DNA of 64,000 nucleotides from Cohnella sp. WQ 127256 (lineage in GTDB: Bacteria; Bacillota; Bacilli; Paenibacillales; Paenibacillaceae), in the NCBI RefSeq assembly GCF_024519285.1, contig NZ_JAMZCY010000003.1, positions 248,001 to 312,000 of the forward strand. The letters are read 5' to 3'. Below the pieces are notes generated by a model. The model searched no databases. It was given only the letters and a program-made list of their open reading frames with translations, and was not told the DNA's origin. The number at the start of each line of letters is the position of its first letter. The stretch's first letter is position 1. This document shows positions 52,413-62,069 of this stretch, in pieces. Both the position numbers and the translations under genes were made by a program.

Positions 52413-54254
52413 ATGATGACTGAACTAATGCCCACGCAAGACTTCGGGTACAACTTGTCGGCCATTACGAATGTTTCGGTGAAAGCGAAAACCCGGACAG
52501 GAATAACTCGTATTCTATGCCTAGGGGATTCCATTACTCGAGGAGTATACAGCTCAAATGAGACGACCCAATCATGGGTCGCCCAGTTATACTCACTGAT
52601 CACAGAAGCTTATGGTGATGCAGGAATTGGCTGTATTGCAGCTCGGGAAGGGAGTCCGCTTATTGGTCAGCCGAATGCGGCATCCGGGTTGAATGGACAG
52701 CCTAAACGCGTACAGTTTGTAACGGCTTCGACTGGTTTACCTTTTACGGGTACACGTGTACTCGGGGGATTTTGCGGGGAATATATTCGACATGCTAGTG
52801 GTGATGAAATCCGTTATATGAACGTGGACTGTAGTAAGTTCACTTTGCTGTACATGGATTGCAACGGCTCTAACGGCGGAAAATGCAGCGTCTATGTAGA
52901 TGGAGTAGCCGTACAGACTAACATTGGTGACAATTCGGTTAGTTCAGATACTCCTCGAGTGCTTTCGTTTACTGTCACACCGGGCACTCATACGATAGGA
53001 ATACGTGCGACTAGCGGCAATTTCAATACAGCAGGGATAGTCGTCGAGAAAAATTTCCCTAGTATTCTCTTAAGCCGTGTCGGAATAGAAGGCTGGAACG
53101 CTAACGATTGGGCGATTAACAATCCGGCTGCCTCATGGCAGAAAGCCCCTCAAGATCTGGTTATCCTTGCACTAGGTGCTAATGATGTGGAGGATTACGT
53201 AGCGGGCACTTTCAAAACGCATATGGGTACGATAATTAGTGGGTTTCAAGCGACAGGAACGCCGGTGCTACTATATGTGACGCAACCTCCAGGCGAAGGC
53301 TGGGGAAATTGGGGAAGCTGGCCTAACTTTGTAGCGGTTATGTATGAACTGGCGAACCAATACGATTGCGCGCTTATCGATGGGTATCAGGCTTGGTTCT
53401 CTAATTATGAAGCCGCGCACGTGCAAGGGTTGTACGGAATTCATCCCCTGGATTATAGCGGAGGCTCTGGCAGTGATGCCATTCATCCGGGAGATGTCGG
53501 TTACAGGTATATCGCCCAAACGGTATATCGAACCCTCTCGAACGCCATGAATTGTCCGATTGGCGAAACGGAACTGAGCGGAAATATTGGAGGTTGCGTC
53601 ATTCGTTCTCCAAGTGGAGTACCGTTTACTCTCACGGTTTCAGATACTGGGGTGCTTGCGACAGCGCACCGTACGCTAGCCTATGATTTGTTCGATCGCG
53701 CGGATAGCGTAACCTCGATGGGGACTGCGAATACGGGTCAGACTTGGACAGCGTATAACGGCACTTGGGGAATCATAAGCAACGAAGCGTATAATGTTTC
53801 CGAACAGAAGTCGACGAACCTAGCAGTTGCGATATCTGACGTCGGGTCAGCAAATTTTTTTGTTTCTTGCAAAGTCAAAGGGGATCACACGAGTAATTCG
53901 AATTACTACTCCCCTGGAATTACTTTTCATCATATCAATGCGACTGATTACTTGCGTGTACAGTTGCAATACGACGGGATTTGGCTCTATAAAAGGGACA
54001 ACTCTACAGGAACGGTTGTGCTCGCGTCCAAGAATATTCCACTAATGAATGGTGTGTATTACAAAATCGGGATCAGAGCGGGAGGAAATCGCATCTCGGT
54101 GTTCAAGGATGATGTTCTCATCATAGATCATACTCTCTCTCCGGAATTGTTCGCACAGTTTGGTTCCTCTCGCGGTGTCGGATTTTACTTGACGATCCTG
54201 GGCTCTCCTTCTGTAAAAGCCAGATGGGACAACCTGATCGTGGAACCTCTCTAA
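52413..54254 (+). CDS. Large SGNH/GDSL hydrolase with a C-terminal lectin-like domain
   Basis: 613 residues. SGNH blocks: LCLGDSITRG (Ser at about residue 40), LALGANDVEDY (Asn), DAIHPGDVGY (Asp/His at about residue 355). An inserted beta domain lies between blocks I and III. The C-terminal 190 residues (YDLFDRADSVTSMGTANTGQ, ending in KARWDNLIVEPL) resemble a concanavalin-like carbohydrate-binding fold. No signal peptide is seen, which is odd for an enzyme acting on an exported polymer. Likely acetyl-esterase or acyl-modifying function. GAGGAGATGAGGA precedes the ATG. Confidence 0.85.
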   Translation: MMTELMPTQDFGYNLSAITNVSVKAKTRTGITRILCLGDSITRGVYSSNETTQSWVAQLYSLITEAYGDAGIGCIAAREGSPLIGQPNAASGLNGQPKRVQFVTASTGLPFTGTRVLGGFCGEYIRHASGDEIRYMNVDCSKFTLLYMDCNGSNGGKCSVYVDGVAVQTNIGDNSVSSDTPRVLSFTVTPGTHTIGIRATSGNFNTAGIVVEKNFPSILLSRVGIEGWNANDWAINNPAASWQKAPQDLVILALGANDVEDYVAGTFKTHMGTIISGFQATGTPVLLYVTQPPGEGWGNWGSWPNFVAVMYELANQYDCALIDGYQAWFSNYEAAHVQGLYGIHPLDYSGGSGSDAIHPGDVGYRYIAQTVYRTLSNAMNCPIGETELSGNIGGCVIRSPSGVPFTLTVSDTGVLATAHRTLAYDLFDRADSVTSMGTANTGQTWTAYNGTWGIISNEAYNVSEQKSTNLAVAISDVGSANFFVSCKVKGDHTSNSNYYSPGITFHHINATDYLRVQLQYDGIWLYKRDNSTGTVVLASKNIPLMNGVYYKIGIRAGGNRISVFKDDVLIIDHTLSPELFAQFGSSRGVGFYLTILGSPSVKARWDNLIVEPL

Positions 54255-54261
54255 AGCAAAG

Positions 54262-54310
54262 AAAAATGTCTCCAGTAACCTCTTAGCAGAGGGACTGGAG
54301 ACATTTTTTT
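54262..54310. terminator. Bidirectional terminator between the convergent EPS operons
   Basis: AAAAATGTCTCCAGT and ACTGGAGACATTTTT form a perfect stem, with an inner CCTCT/AGAGG stem. Runs of T and A on the two sides serve both directions. Confidence 0.92.
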
Positions 54311-54340
54311 GATTTCCCTAACGGAGCAAACTAGCCAAAA

Positions 54341-55297
54341 TTAATAGGATGCCACACGAGTGAGTTGCTGTGTGTACCATTTAATGGAGCTCTCTAATCC
54401 CTGTGCTACAGTAACATCCGGATAATAACCTAAGTTGGTCGTCGCTAAGCCAATGTCGGCCAGACTATTCTGAACGTCTCCCGTACGCTTTTCCACATAA
54501 TTCGGCTTTACGCTTTTTTCAAGCATTAGACATAGCTTATCGTATAGCTCATTAATAGAAATCCGATCGCCGCAAGCAACATTATACACTTTACCGCAGG
54601 CGTCACTTGGAGCTTCACTTGCCCTTAGATTAGCTTGAACGACATTATCGATATATGTGAAGTCTCTAGACTGCTCGCCATCTCCATGAATGACAGGGCC
54701 TTCGTTGTTGAGGAGAGATTTGATAAATTTGGGAATGACGGCTGCGTAAGGTGAATCAGGGTCTTGTTTGGGTCCGAATACGTTAAAGTACCTCAGCGAG
54801 ATGGTTTCCAAGCCGTAAACCTTATGAAAGACCGAAGCATAGAATTCCGTTACTAACTTCGTAACCGCATAGGGGGATAGAGGCAGAACATTCATCGTTT
54901 CCACTTTAGGCATTACTTCGCTGTCTCCATAGGCAGAAGATGAGGAAGCGAGTATGATTCTTTTGACATGATTATCCCTAGCAGCTATGAGGATATTCAA
55001 CGTGCCGTTCACGTTATTCTCGTGGGAATGAAGAGGACTAGATACAGATCGTGGAACGGATCCTATAGCGGCTTGGTGGAAGATGTAGTCCATGTTGGTC
55101 GCTGCCATCTGACATAGCTCAAGATCGCGGATATCTCCTTCGAATAATTCGATTCGATTGCCAAACTCTTGTAGGTTCTCTCTTTTCCCTGTTGAGAAAT
55201 TGTCTAGCACGCGAACCTCATGATTGGCTGCAAGTAAAGCTTCTACTAAATTTGATCCGATAAAGCCTGCACCGCCAGTAACTAAACATTTTGCCAT
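54341..55297 (-). CDS. NAD-dependent sugar epimerase (TviC/WbpP-like)
   Basis: Short-chain extended epimerase, 318 residues. Rossmann motif VTGGAGFIGSNLVEALL, catalytic Ser in ASSSSAYGD, Tyr/Lys in SPYAVTKLVTEFY. QDPDSPYAAVIPKF and the short substrate loop fit the UDP-GlcNAc(A) 4-epimerases of the WbpP/TviC group more than GalE. With the TviB-like dehydrogenase two genes upstream it would give UDP-GalNAcA from UDP-GlcNAc. AGGAGAGATCCC precedes the start, which overlaps the glycosyltransferase gene by 16 bases. Last gene of the minus-strand operon. Confidence 0.87.
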   Translation of the reverse strand: MAKCLVTGGAGFIGSNLVEALLAANHEVRVLDNFSTGKRENLQEFGNRIELFEGDIRDLELCQMAATNMDYIFHQAAIGSVPRSVSSPLHSHENNVNGTLNILIAARDNHVKRIILASSSSAYGDSEVMPKVETMNVLPLSPYAVTKLVTEFYASVFHKVYGLETISLRYFNVFGPKQDPDSPYAAVIPKFIKSLLNNEGPVIHGDGEQSRDFTYIDNVVQANLRASEAPSDACGKVYNVACGDRISINELYDKLCLMLEKSVKPNYVEKRTGDVQNSLADIGLATTNLGYYPDVTVAQGLESSIKWYTQQLTRVASY

Positions 55298-56454
55298 TGG
55301 GATCTCTCCTGTTTCATCGTATATTTTCCGTTCAATTGAAGCGATTGAACATATAACTCATGCAACTCTAGAAATCGATCTTCTCTTCCAAAGTGTTCAT
55401 TGACCCTCTTGAGTCCTCGCTCGCCAAACTCACTTCTCTTCCGTTCATCTCGAATGAATTCCAGTAAAGCATCTGCTAATAGATCCTCTCTTCCAGAAGG
55501 GACGATATATCCGGTTTCGCCATCGACGACAGCTTCCGCGTTGCCACCCACATCCGTAGCTACCATAGGTTTGCTTGCAGCCATCGCTTCGAGGATCGAG
55601 TTGGAAAACCCCTCTTGGATGGAAGAGAGCACACTAATATCGATCCCAGCCATCAACTCGGCAATATCATTGCGCAGACCAAGAAATCGGACTTGATCCT
55701 GGATATCCAGCTGCTTAGTGAACTCCTGTAGCCTCTCCCGCAACTCTCCATCACCAATGATCACGAATGTCACGTTGCTGACTTGATCCAGAATAAGTCT
55801 CGCCGCTCTGAAGAAGGTCCAATGATCCTTGACCTCCTTCAGACTGGCCACGATGCCAACGGTGATCTGATTGCCATCGATACCGAGCTGCTGTTTCATT
55901 GCCTCGGGAGGAATACCATTGGCATATCGGTTAACATCGATTCCGTTATAGATGACTTTGATCTTGCCGTTATTGGCAAACCGTAAATGCTTGGCATAGT
56001 AATTCCGAACGGCTTCCGAGTTAACGAGGATATGATCAGTAAATCTCTCCAATACACTGTCGACAAACAGGTGGAAGCTCGATTTCCACCAGCTATCTAC
56101 GCTTCTTTCCGCAGCGATAATGACTGGAGTGCGCGCCAAGATTCCGGCAATTCTGGCCCATACATTATTCAAATAGGAATGTACGATTGCTATTCGATGT
56201 TGTCTGAGGAATCGAGATAATCGCCATACGATTGCTAAATCGTATTTCGAGCGTTTGTGAATATCGATTACGCGCGCACCTGCGCTAATAAATTGTTCCT
56301 TTAAGCTCATTTTGTCGCGGCTTAAGGAGCATACGTAAACTTCATAGATATTCCTGTCCAAGTACATTATGGTTTCCAATACCTGCTTCTCAGCGCCCCC
56401 GATAATCAATTGGGGGAGGACGTATAAAATCTTGATCTTGTCAAAGTGGTTCAT
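55282..56454 (-). CDS. GT4-family glycosyltransferase
   Basis: 390 residues, GT-B fold. N-terminal ILYVLPQLIIGGAEKQVLET; donor-binding region VGIVASLKEVKDHWTFFRAA, VRFLGLRNDIAELMAGIDIS and VLSSIQEGFSNSILEAMAAS (ExxxxxxxE motif of GT4). The frame is open to 56514 but CGGAGGAATAGAG before ATG 56454 fixes the start. It adds a sugar to the lipid-linked repeat unit on the cytoplasmic side; specificity unknown. Confidence 0.92.
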   Translation of the reverse strand: MNHFDKIKILYVLPQLIIGGAEKQVLETIMYLDRNIYEVYVCSLSRDKMSLKEQFISAGARVIDIHKRSKYDLAIVWRLSRFLRQHRIAIVHSYLNNVWARIAGILARTPVIIAAERSVDSWWKSSFHLFVDSVLERFTDHILVNSEAVRNYYAKHLRFANNGKIKVIYNGIDVNRYANGIPPEAMKQQLGIDGNQITVGIVASLKEVKDHWTFFRAARLILDQVSNVTFVIIGDGELRERLQEFTKQLDIQDQVRFLGLRNDIAELMAGIDISVLSSIQEGFSNSILEAMAASKPMVATDVGGNAEAVVDGETGYIVPSGREDLLADALLEFIRDERKRSEFGERGLKRVNEHFGREDRFLELHELYVQSLQLNGKYTMKQERSQWQNV

Positions 56455-56480
56455 CTCTATTCCTCCGAATCCTAAGGTCT

Positions 56481-57764
56481 CTAGAGGCGGCGAAGGGTAA
56501 TGTTCTTCGGGCATCCATCAACCTTCAGTGTGCTTTTCACATCGATGACGATCCCATGGGTGTTCCTGAGCAAAGATACGATGCCATTCCAACCCATGGA
56601 AACAAATTCATTATGCGGTACAGCAACGATGACGGCGTCGTTCGAGCAATAAACGCTCTCCATCGTTTTAAGTTGAATGCCATACTCTTGCATGGCTTCT
56701 TCAGCATTGGCGAAAGGGTCGATCACGTTAACCTCTACTCCGTAATCCTTTAATTCCTTGATAATATCGATGACCTTCGTGTTTCTAATATCAGGAACGT
56801 TCTCCTTGAAGGTCAGCCCTAATACCGCTACTTTGGAGCCTTGTACAGGGATGTCTCTCAGAATCATCTGCTTAACAAGGGTTGTGGCGACATATTGGCC
56901 CATTCTGTCGTTGACACGGCGACCAGCGAGAATGACTTCGGGGTGGTACCCGACACTTTCGGCTTTATAAGTTAAGTAATAGGGATCGACACCGATACAG
57001 TGTCCACCGACTAGACCAGGCTTGAAGTTCAGAAAATTCCATTTTGTACTGGATGCTTCCAGTACTTCCGTGGTATCGATACCTAATCGTTCGAAAATAA
57101 TGGCTAATTCGTTCATTAAAGCTATGTTGATGTCACGCTGTGTATTCTCTATGACCTTAGCCGCTTCAGCTACTTTGATTGAGCTTGCTCGAAAGATCCC
57201 AGCGTCTACGACGGAGCCATAAACATCGGCGATCAATTCTAAGCTTTCCTCATCCTGACCGGATACGACCTTCGTAATCGTTTTGAACGTGTGTTGCTTA
57301 TCCCCGGGATTGATGCGTTCGGGCGAGTAACCGATTTTGAAGTCCTTACCTGCTATCAATCCAGAATGACGCTCCAGAATTGGAATGCAAATTTCTTCAG
57401 TTGTGCCAGGGTAGACGGTGGATTCGTATACGACGACCGTCCCCTTTCGTAAATGATTGCCGACTGTCTCTGATGCTTTAATTAAAGGTGTTAGATTTGG
57501 CTTCTTAGCATGATCAATTGGAGTAGGGACTGCGACGACAATAAACCTACATTCCTCTAGTCGAGTAGGATCCGTCGTGAATTGAATCCGGGAAGCTCTA
57601 AGTTCCGCCAATCCAACTTCACCGGTGTGGTCAATTCCTTGAATTAGCGCATTAACCCGTTGCTCATTAGTATCGAAGCCGATTGTGGTATACTTCTCAC
57701 CAAATGCATTCGCTAATGGCAAACCTACATAACCCAATCCGACAACGCCAATCGTTTCATTCAT
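56481..57764 (-). CDS. UDP-N-acetyl-hexosamine 6-dehydrogenase (TviB/WbpO-like)
   Basis: 427 residues. UDP-sugar dehydrogenase with an NAD domain ([17 protein letters not shown]), [29 protein letters not shown], catalytic Cys in [20 protein letters not shown] and C-terminal [21 protein letters not shown]-type and [12 protein letters not shown] segments fit the Vi-antigen TviB / Pseudomonas WbpO group, which makes UDP-HexNAc uronic acids. The polymer is therefore probably acidic. GAGGTGATATCAG precedes the ATG. Confidence 0.92.
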   Translation of the reverse strand: MNETIGVVGLGYVGLPLANAFGEKYTTIGFDTNEQRVNALIQGIDHTGEVGLAELRASRIQFTTDPTRLEECRFIVVAVPTPIDHAKKPNLTPLIKASETVGNHLRKGTVVVYESTVYPGTTEEICIPILERHSGLIAGKDFKIGYSPERINPGDKQHTFKTITKVVSGQDEESLELIADVYGSVVDAGIFRASSIKVAEAAKVIENTQRDINIALMNELAIIFERLGIDTTEVLEASSTKWNFLNFKPGLVGGHCIGVDPYYLTYKAESVGYHPEVILAGRRVNDRMGQYVATTLVKQMILRDIPVQGSKVAVLGLTFKENVPDIRNTKVIDIIKELKDYGVEVNVIDPFANAEEAMQEYGIQLKTMESVYCSNDAVIVAVPHNEFVSMGWNGIVSLLRNTHGIVIDVKSTLKVDGCPKNITLRRL

Positions 57765-57779
57765 CTGATATCACCTCTT

Positions 57780-59312
57780 TCATCGTTTTCTTAATACATC
57801 TACAAATCGAAACTCTTCTGTTTCCGTATAGGTGTGTATGCCGGCAATCTGATGATCTTCTGAAGGTCCTAGGCGACTAACTGGCTTCTCACGATAGGTT
57901 CTTTCGTTAAGCTCGATGATTTCATTGAAGTTAATTGCTTCTCCGTAGTAATGTTCTGAGTATTGGGATAGCCTGTATCTCTTACCGTCCTTTACATAAA
58001 TCGGGCCAGCCATTCTTGAGCGCCTAATGTCCGTATGGATCGGGTTCTGGGGATGGGAGGTCCATTCGTCCGCGAACAAATCGGTTGTGGAATACAGATA
58101 TAGGTTCGAGTTATGGCCCTCACTCCCGGTGGAATGGCTTGTAAATAGCCAATAGCGGTCCTCAGAATAAAATAAAGTGCTATCCGCGCAGTCTTTTCCT
58201 TGCATTAGTCGTCTTTCAAGTGTCCATTGATCAGGAAACCTTAGACAGCGATAGAGTCGTAAAGAGCGATCTTGGCTCGTTTCTGGCAACATATAATATT
58301 GATTCTCGATACGAAATACTTGCGGATACGATAAGTGAAAGGGCTCGACGATAATTTTCTCGTAAAGCTTCAGAGTGCCGTCGGATCGGACTTCCGCTGC
58401 AGATAGATGTGCTGTCTTAGATAGTCGGTAGGGATAGTCTTCGTAGAATACATAACTTTTCCCCTCATGATTAACTACGAAGGGATCTGCCCACTCCGTA
58501 TAAAGAGGGATCTGCAATCGCCGGTAGGAGGATAGGTCGTAGAGGTCCATATTTCGCTGGGCGTACATTAACTCCCACTTCGGAGGAGCTTTGAATCTGT
58601 CGATCGCGTATTTTAGGTTTCGATCTAAGCTGGGGGAGATGCTGATCGGATGCTGTTGAGGCTTAACTGAACCTCCAAGCTTCTTTTGTTTTGAATGCTC
58701 TGAACTAATGGAAAGTGCCTTATGTAAGAGCTCAGGAATGACGTAGGGAAGAACTGAGCAAAGATTGTTCAATATCCAGCTATTGGATCTTGCGATTGTC
58801 GTACTAATATCTTGCGCGAAGACACCGTAGACGCTTTCGTATTCGAACAGCGCAAGTCCGCTACCAGGCTCCGTATAGTCAAAGTTGTTCAGATCTTGAG
58901 GTGAATTTAAGTAGGCTGCTTGAACGGTTAAAATTGCGATGCCGCACTGGTGTGTCCTAAGATTGGTAAGCATCAACTCAGGCAACGGACCGATTAAGGA
59001 AAGTACCTGATCGATTTGATTATATCGGGTATTATTTTCCCTAGATGTTCGCTCCGTGAGATGACGGATATCCATCGGCTTGAAGGCGTTCCTGTTCCCT
59101 TTGCCGAGCACTTTCTTGATCTTGGAAGGAAGCTTGTCAATGGATCTTCCGATCATACCGTCGCATGAGAATATCCCTTTAACCGGATGGTTCGGAATGA
59201 CGACGATATGAACATCTTGCCCCGGATTTGCTACGAGATTTGAGAGGGTATCATATATCCACTTTGGAACAATTAATCCACTAACGATAATGGCTAAAGT
59301 CTTTCTTTTCAT
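57780..59312 (-). CDS. GINT1-N-like beta-propeller protein with a transferase-like N-terminus
   Basis: 510 residues. The C-terminal roughly 280 residues (TEWADPFVVNHEGKSYVFYE; LSYPQVFRIENQYYMLPETS; DCADSTLFYSEDRYWLFTSH; RSRMAGPIYVKDGKRYRLSQ) show the repeated blades of the domain named after plant glucosamine inositolphosphorylceramide transferase 1, common in bacterial polysaccharide loci. The N-terminal part (LAIIVSGLIVPKWIYDTLSN) resembles a formyltransferase-like domain. Function unknown; probably sugar modification or transfer. AAGGTG before ATG 59312 is preferred over the GTG at 59321. Confidence 0.75.
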   Translation of the reverse strand: MKRKTLAIIVSGLIVPKWIYDTLSNLVANPGQDVHIVVIPNHPVKGIFSCDGMIGRSIDKLPSKIKKVLGKGNRNAFKPMDIRHLTERTSRENNTRYNQIDQVLSLIGPLPELMLTNLRTHQCGIAILTVQAAYLNSPQDLNNFDYTEPGSGLALFEYESVYGVFAQDISTTIARSNSWILNNLCSVLPYVIPELLHKALSISSEHSKQKKLGGSVKPQQHPISISPSLDRNLKYAIDRFKAPPKWELMYAQRNMDLYDLSSYRRLQIPLYTEWADPFVVNHEGKSYVFYEDYPYRLSKTAHLSAAEVRSDGTLKLYEKIIVEPFHLSYPQVFRIENQYYMLPETSQDRSLRLYRCLRFPDQWTLERRLMQGKDCADSTLFYSEDRYWLFTSHSTGSEGHNSNLYLYSTTDLFADEWTSHPQNPIHTDIRRSRMAGPIYVKDGKRYRLSQYSEHYYGEAINFNEIIELNERTYREKPVSRLGPSEDHQIAGIHTYTETEEFRFVDVLRKR

Positions 59313-59344
59313 GCTCATCACCTTCTTAATTAGTCAGAATCGTA

Positions 59345-60880
59345 TTAATGTTCAGAAATCTGTTGGTTTGTCCTGATCTTAGAGCTCACCATCGTTCTGA
59401 CACGATTCACGATATCCCGTGCTGCATCTCGTTCCAGTAAGGCGTTACCGCCAAAAATGATGACAAAAGACCAAATGAAAATAGTTACTCCCCATAAGAA
59501 AAGTTGGAATAGGTTGGCTGCCCCGATCGGCATGACCAAGAGCGGGACAGCCGCGATCAAGGCCAGTAAGGCATTGCGTAATGCCTTACGTAAGGTCAAC
59601 AGGGGTGAACGCTTGAGGATGTGAATGGACGCATACCTCACGAAGTCAATTGTTCGGTAGGTATAAGAACAGATCGCCCCGAGGAGAACCCCCTCCATTC
59701 CGAAAAGGTAAATAAAGAGGATGGACATCACTACGTTAATTCCTGCTTCTATCAAAGAGCGATTCCTTGTTTGCTTGAAGTGACCAGCAGCGTAGACAAC
59801 CGTTTTGAATAACTCACGAACATTTTGTAGCACTCCTACGACAATGAACATTATGACCAGAGTTGGCCGTAAGTAATTTGCATCCGTAAAACCCGAAGTA
59901 TAGAGTTTGATAAAAGGAATCAATAGTAGGAACGTTGTTGTATATAAGCAGGAGATAATGAGAAAGTAGGAAAATTCTATGCTAGCAAAGCTTCTCTTGA
60001 GTATTGAGCTCTCGTTCTTAGCGATAACATCTCCAAGTCCAGCCAGCATTCCGTCGCATAAGCCCGATATTAAAGTGATGACTCCGGATACAACCATGCT
60101 GTACACGGCAAATACGCTTACTTCTTTTAGTCCGCAGAATAATGTGATCAGTAGAATCGGCGAATTAACAATCACCAAGCCGGTAATTTGATGAACGAAA
60201 GCATCTTTACGTTGTCCTATCGCTTGTTTGTTAGGTTCCGAATGATAATTGAAGCTCGAATATCTCTTATAGATATAGGTCCTTAACAGCGCAACTCTTA
60301 AAGCAATGACGATGATTGCTGCGGCGGTCACGACAACAATGCTAAAGCCAGAGTAGATCAAGATGATGTTAATCCCGGCAGTTAACACCATGCTTATCAT
60401 TTGAATGTAAGTAAATATGTAGCCTTTCTGATCTGCGGTTAGAAGTACGTAATATTTCCCGATGAGCGCTAGATCCACCAAACTCGTCATTCCTAGCAGC
60501 AGCACCATAAGAAGAGAAGTGATGGGGTCCACGTGTTTAGATATGATAAAGGGATACAAGACGGACACGACGATTATTAACACGAGGAAAATATAGCCGG
60601 CGCGTTTGAATAAAACTCTCGAAGCGGATAAAATTCCATTCACCGCCCCCTGATCCTTGTTGGACAAGGGGGTATATAAGGTAGAGATCGAAGCGTTCCG
60701 GACTCCACCTTCTACAATCATGAGATAAGCAAGGAGATTTCTAATAGAAGAAATCATTCCGTTAACCTCAGAACCGTAAGTTGAGATGAATAGCCGGGGC
60801 ATGATAAGACCTAGTAAAAATGCAGTGAATTGCATCAGTACACTTGTAGCAAAATTGTGAATCGCTCTTTTCGTCCGCAT
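59345..60880 (-). CDS. Wzx-type oligosaccharide flippase (MATE/MOP superfamily)
   Basis: 511 residues with about fourteen membrane segments. The start MRTKRAIHNFATSVLMQFTA and FLLGLIMPRLFISTYGSEVN are typical of Firmicute polysaccharide-transport proteins. It would flip the undecaprenyl-linked repeat unit to the outer face for Wzy. The ribosome site GGAGG is rather far (about 13 bases) from the ATG. It lies between the GT2 gene and the GINT1-like gene. Confidence 0.9.
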   Translation of the reverse strand: MRTKRAIHNFATSVLMQFTAFLLGLIMPRLFISTYGSEVNGMISSIRNLLAYLMIVEGGVRNASISTLYTPLSNKDQGAVNGILSASRVLFKRAGYIFLVLIIVVSVLYPFIISKHVDPITSLLMVLLLGMTSLVDLALIGKYYVLLTADQKGYIFTYIQMISMVLTAGINIILIYSGFSIVVVTAAAIIVIALRVALLRTYIYKRYSSFNYHSEPNKQAIGQRKDAFVHQITGLVIVNSPILLITLFCGLKEVSVFAVYSMVVSGVITLISGLCDGMLAGLGDVIAKNESSILKRSFASIEFSYFLIISCLYTTTFLLLIPFIKLYTSGFTDANYLRPTLVIMFIVVGVLQNVRELFKTVVYAAGHFKQTRNRSLIEAGINVVMSILFIYLFGMEGVLLGAICSYTYRTIDFVRYASIHILKRSPLLTLRKALRNALLALIAAVPLLVMPIGAANLFQLFLWGVTIFIWSFVIIFGGNALLERDAARDIVNRVRTMVSSKIRTNQQISEH

Positions 60881-60926
60881 GGTGCGCTCTGATCCTCCAA
60901 TTCTCCGTAAACCAAGAAAAACTATT

Positions 60927-61766
60927 CTACTGAATTGAGAAATACCCCTTCGTTCTTCCCGACAACGAATTGTAGTAGTAGATCGCTTTTCTTCTATTAA
61001 ATTGTAATAACGAAACGACTATGCCACCGAGAGGTCTTGCAAAAAAGTACAGTGCCTGGTGAAGCGGGTAAGCGTTCAACCTAAGCACACGTCCAAATCC
61101 ACAACCATAAGCGTAAACTTTGCGGTTTTGCTGCTCTGAATAGATCAACATTGGAGCGGGATGACCGATGACCAGTTCGGGAGTATAGTAAATTCGGAAA
61201 TGGCGTTCAATGGCTTGAAGCAAGAAGTCAGTTTCCTCGCCGGAGCCGAATGGAGTACCTGAGCCTACGCCAAGCGAAGTATTATATCGTATGCCGGATT
61301 CAATCAGATTCCTGCGAATGAAGATGGCGCAGGAAATCCCCATTCGCCATACGGATCTTCTGTTGATCGTCCCCGCTGTAGGGGATGGATTTCCGATCAC
61401 GGTTTCATTGTCGTCTCTGCAAAGTCCACTTATTCCGTCCATTTCAGGATGAGCTCTGAGATAAGTAACAACTTGTTGTAAGACTTCGGCAGAATACCAG
61501 CAATCGTCATCCGGGAACGCAATGATCTCCCCCTCACTGTGCTCGAGCCCATTATTTCGTGCAATGGAAAGCCCTTTCGGAGAAGTAACATGCTTAATCG
61601 TGAACTCCGATTCATATTGTTTAATTAAGCCGGTAAGACGATCATCCTCATTCTGATCGACAATGATGACTTCATAATTACGATAGCTTTGGCTTCGCAA
61701 GCCATGAAAGAACCTTTCAAGAGGCTCCACTCTATCCAAAGTCGATAGAACCAGGGATATCTTCAT
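60927..61766 (-). CDS. GT2-family glycosyltransferase
   Basis: 279 residues. GT-A fold: ISLVLSTLDRVEPLERFFHG, VIIVDQNEDDRL, SIARNNGLEHSEGEIIAFPD, DDDCWYSAE (the DxD metal motif) and SGEETDFLLQAIERHFRIYY. The frame is open to 61799, but AAGGAG before ATG 61766 supports the shorter protein. First gene of the minus-strand EPS operon, reading away from the divergent operator region. Confidence 0.92.
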   Translation of the reverse strand: MKISLVLSTLDRVEPLERFFHGLRSQSYRNYEVIIVDQNEDDRLTGLIKQYESEFTIKHVTSPKGLSIARNNGLEHSEGEIIAFPDDDCWYSAEVLQQVVTYLRAHPEMDGISGLCRDDNETVIGNPSPTAGTINRRSVWRMGISCAIFIRRNLIESGIRYNTSLGVGSGTPFGSGEETDFLLQAIERHFRIYYTPELVIGHPAPMLIYSEQQNRKVYAYGCGFGRVLRLNAYPLHQALYFFARPLGGIVVSLLQFNRRKAIYYYNSLSGRTKGYFSIQ

Positions 61767-61820
61767 AGGAACAAACTCCTTCCAAATCATGAACTCCATT
61801 CAAATCCTCATTATTTAAAT

Positions 61821-61865
61821 GTAACAATTCGTATCATAACACAATGACACTAATTGTATCAATAC
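61821..61865 (-). promoter_or_regulatory. Minus-strand EPS promoter with two operators
   Basis: On the minus strand TTGATA (61857-61862) and TATGAT (61833-61838) are spaced 18 bp. Two operator-like sites overlap them: GACACTAATTGTATC (61846-61860, 14 of 15 consensus matches) and GTAACAATTCGTATC (61821-61835, 11 of 15). Confidence 0.55.
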
Positions 61866-61933
61866 CTCTTATTTTATTTTGAAAACAAGTCGATATTATT
61901 CGAAAACATGATTAAATAAGGCTTTTTTTAATC

Positions 61934-62020
61934 TTGACACGATACATATTGTAGCTTAAAGTTAGGTGTACGAAGAGAGCTTGCGCACTCATCTTTTCAT
62001 TAAGTGATACTTATTGTATC
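61934..62020 (+). promoter_or_regulatory. Plus-strand EPS promoter with two operators
   Basis: TTGACA (61934-61939) and TAAAGT (61957-61962), spacer 17, filled by GATACATATTGTAGC (61941-61955, 14 of 15). A second, near-perfect site, GATACTTATTGTATC, lies at 62006-62020, 65 bp downstream and 50 bp before the sugar transferase gene. Confidence 0.7.
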
Positions 62021-62069
62021 TTTTTGGCTGGTGATGTTCTTATTTTGATAGGAAAAGAAAGGTGAGTGC

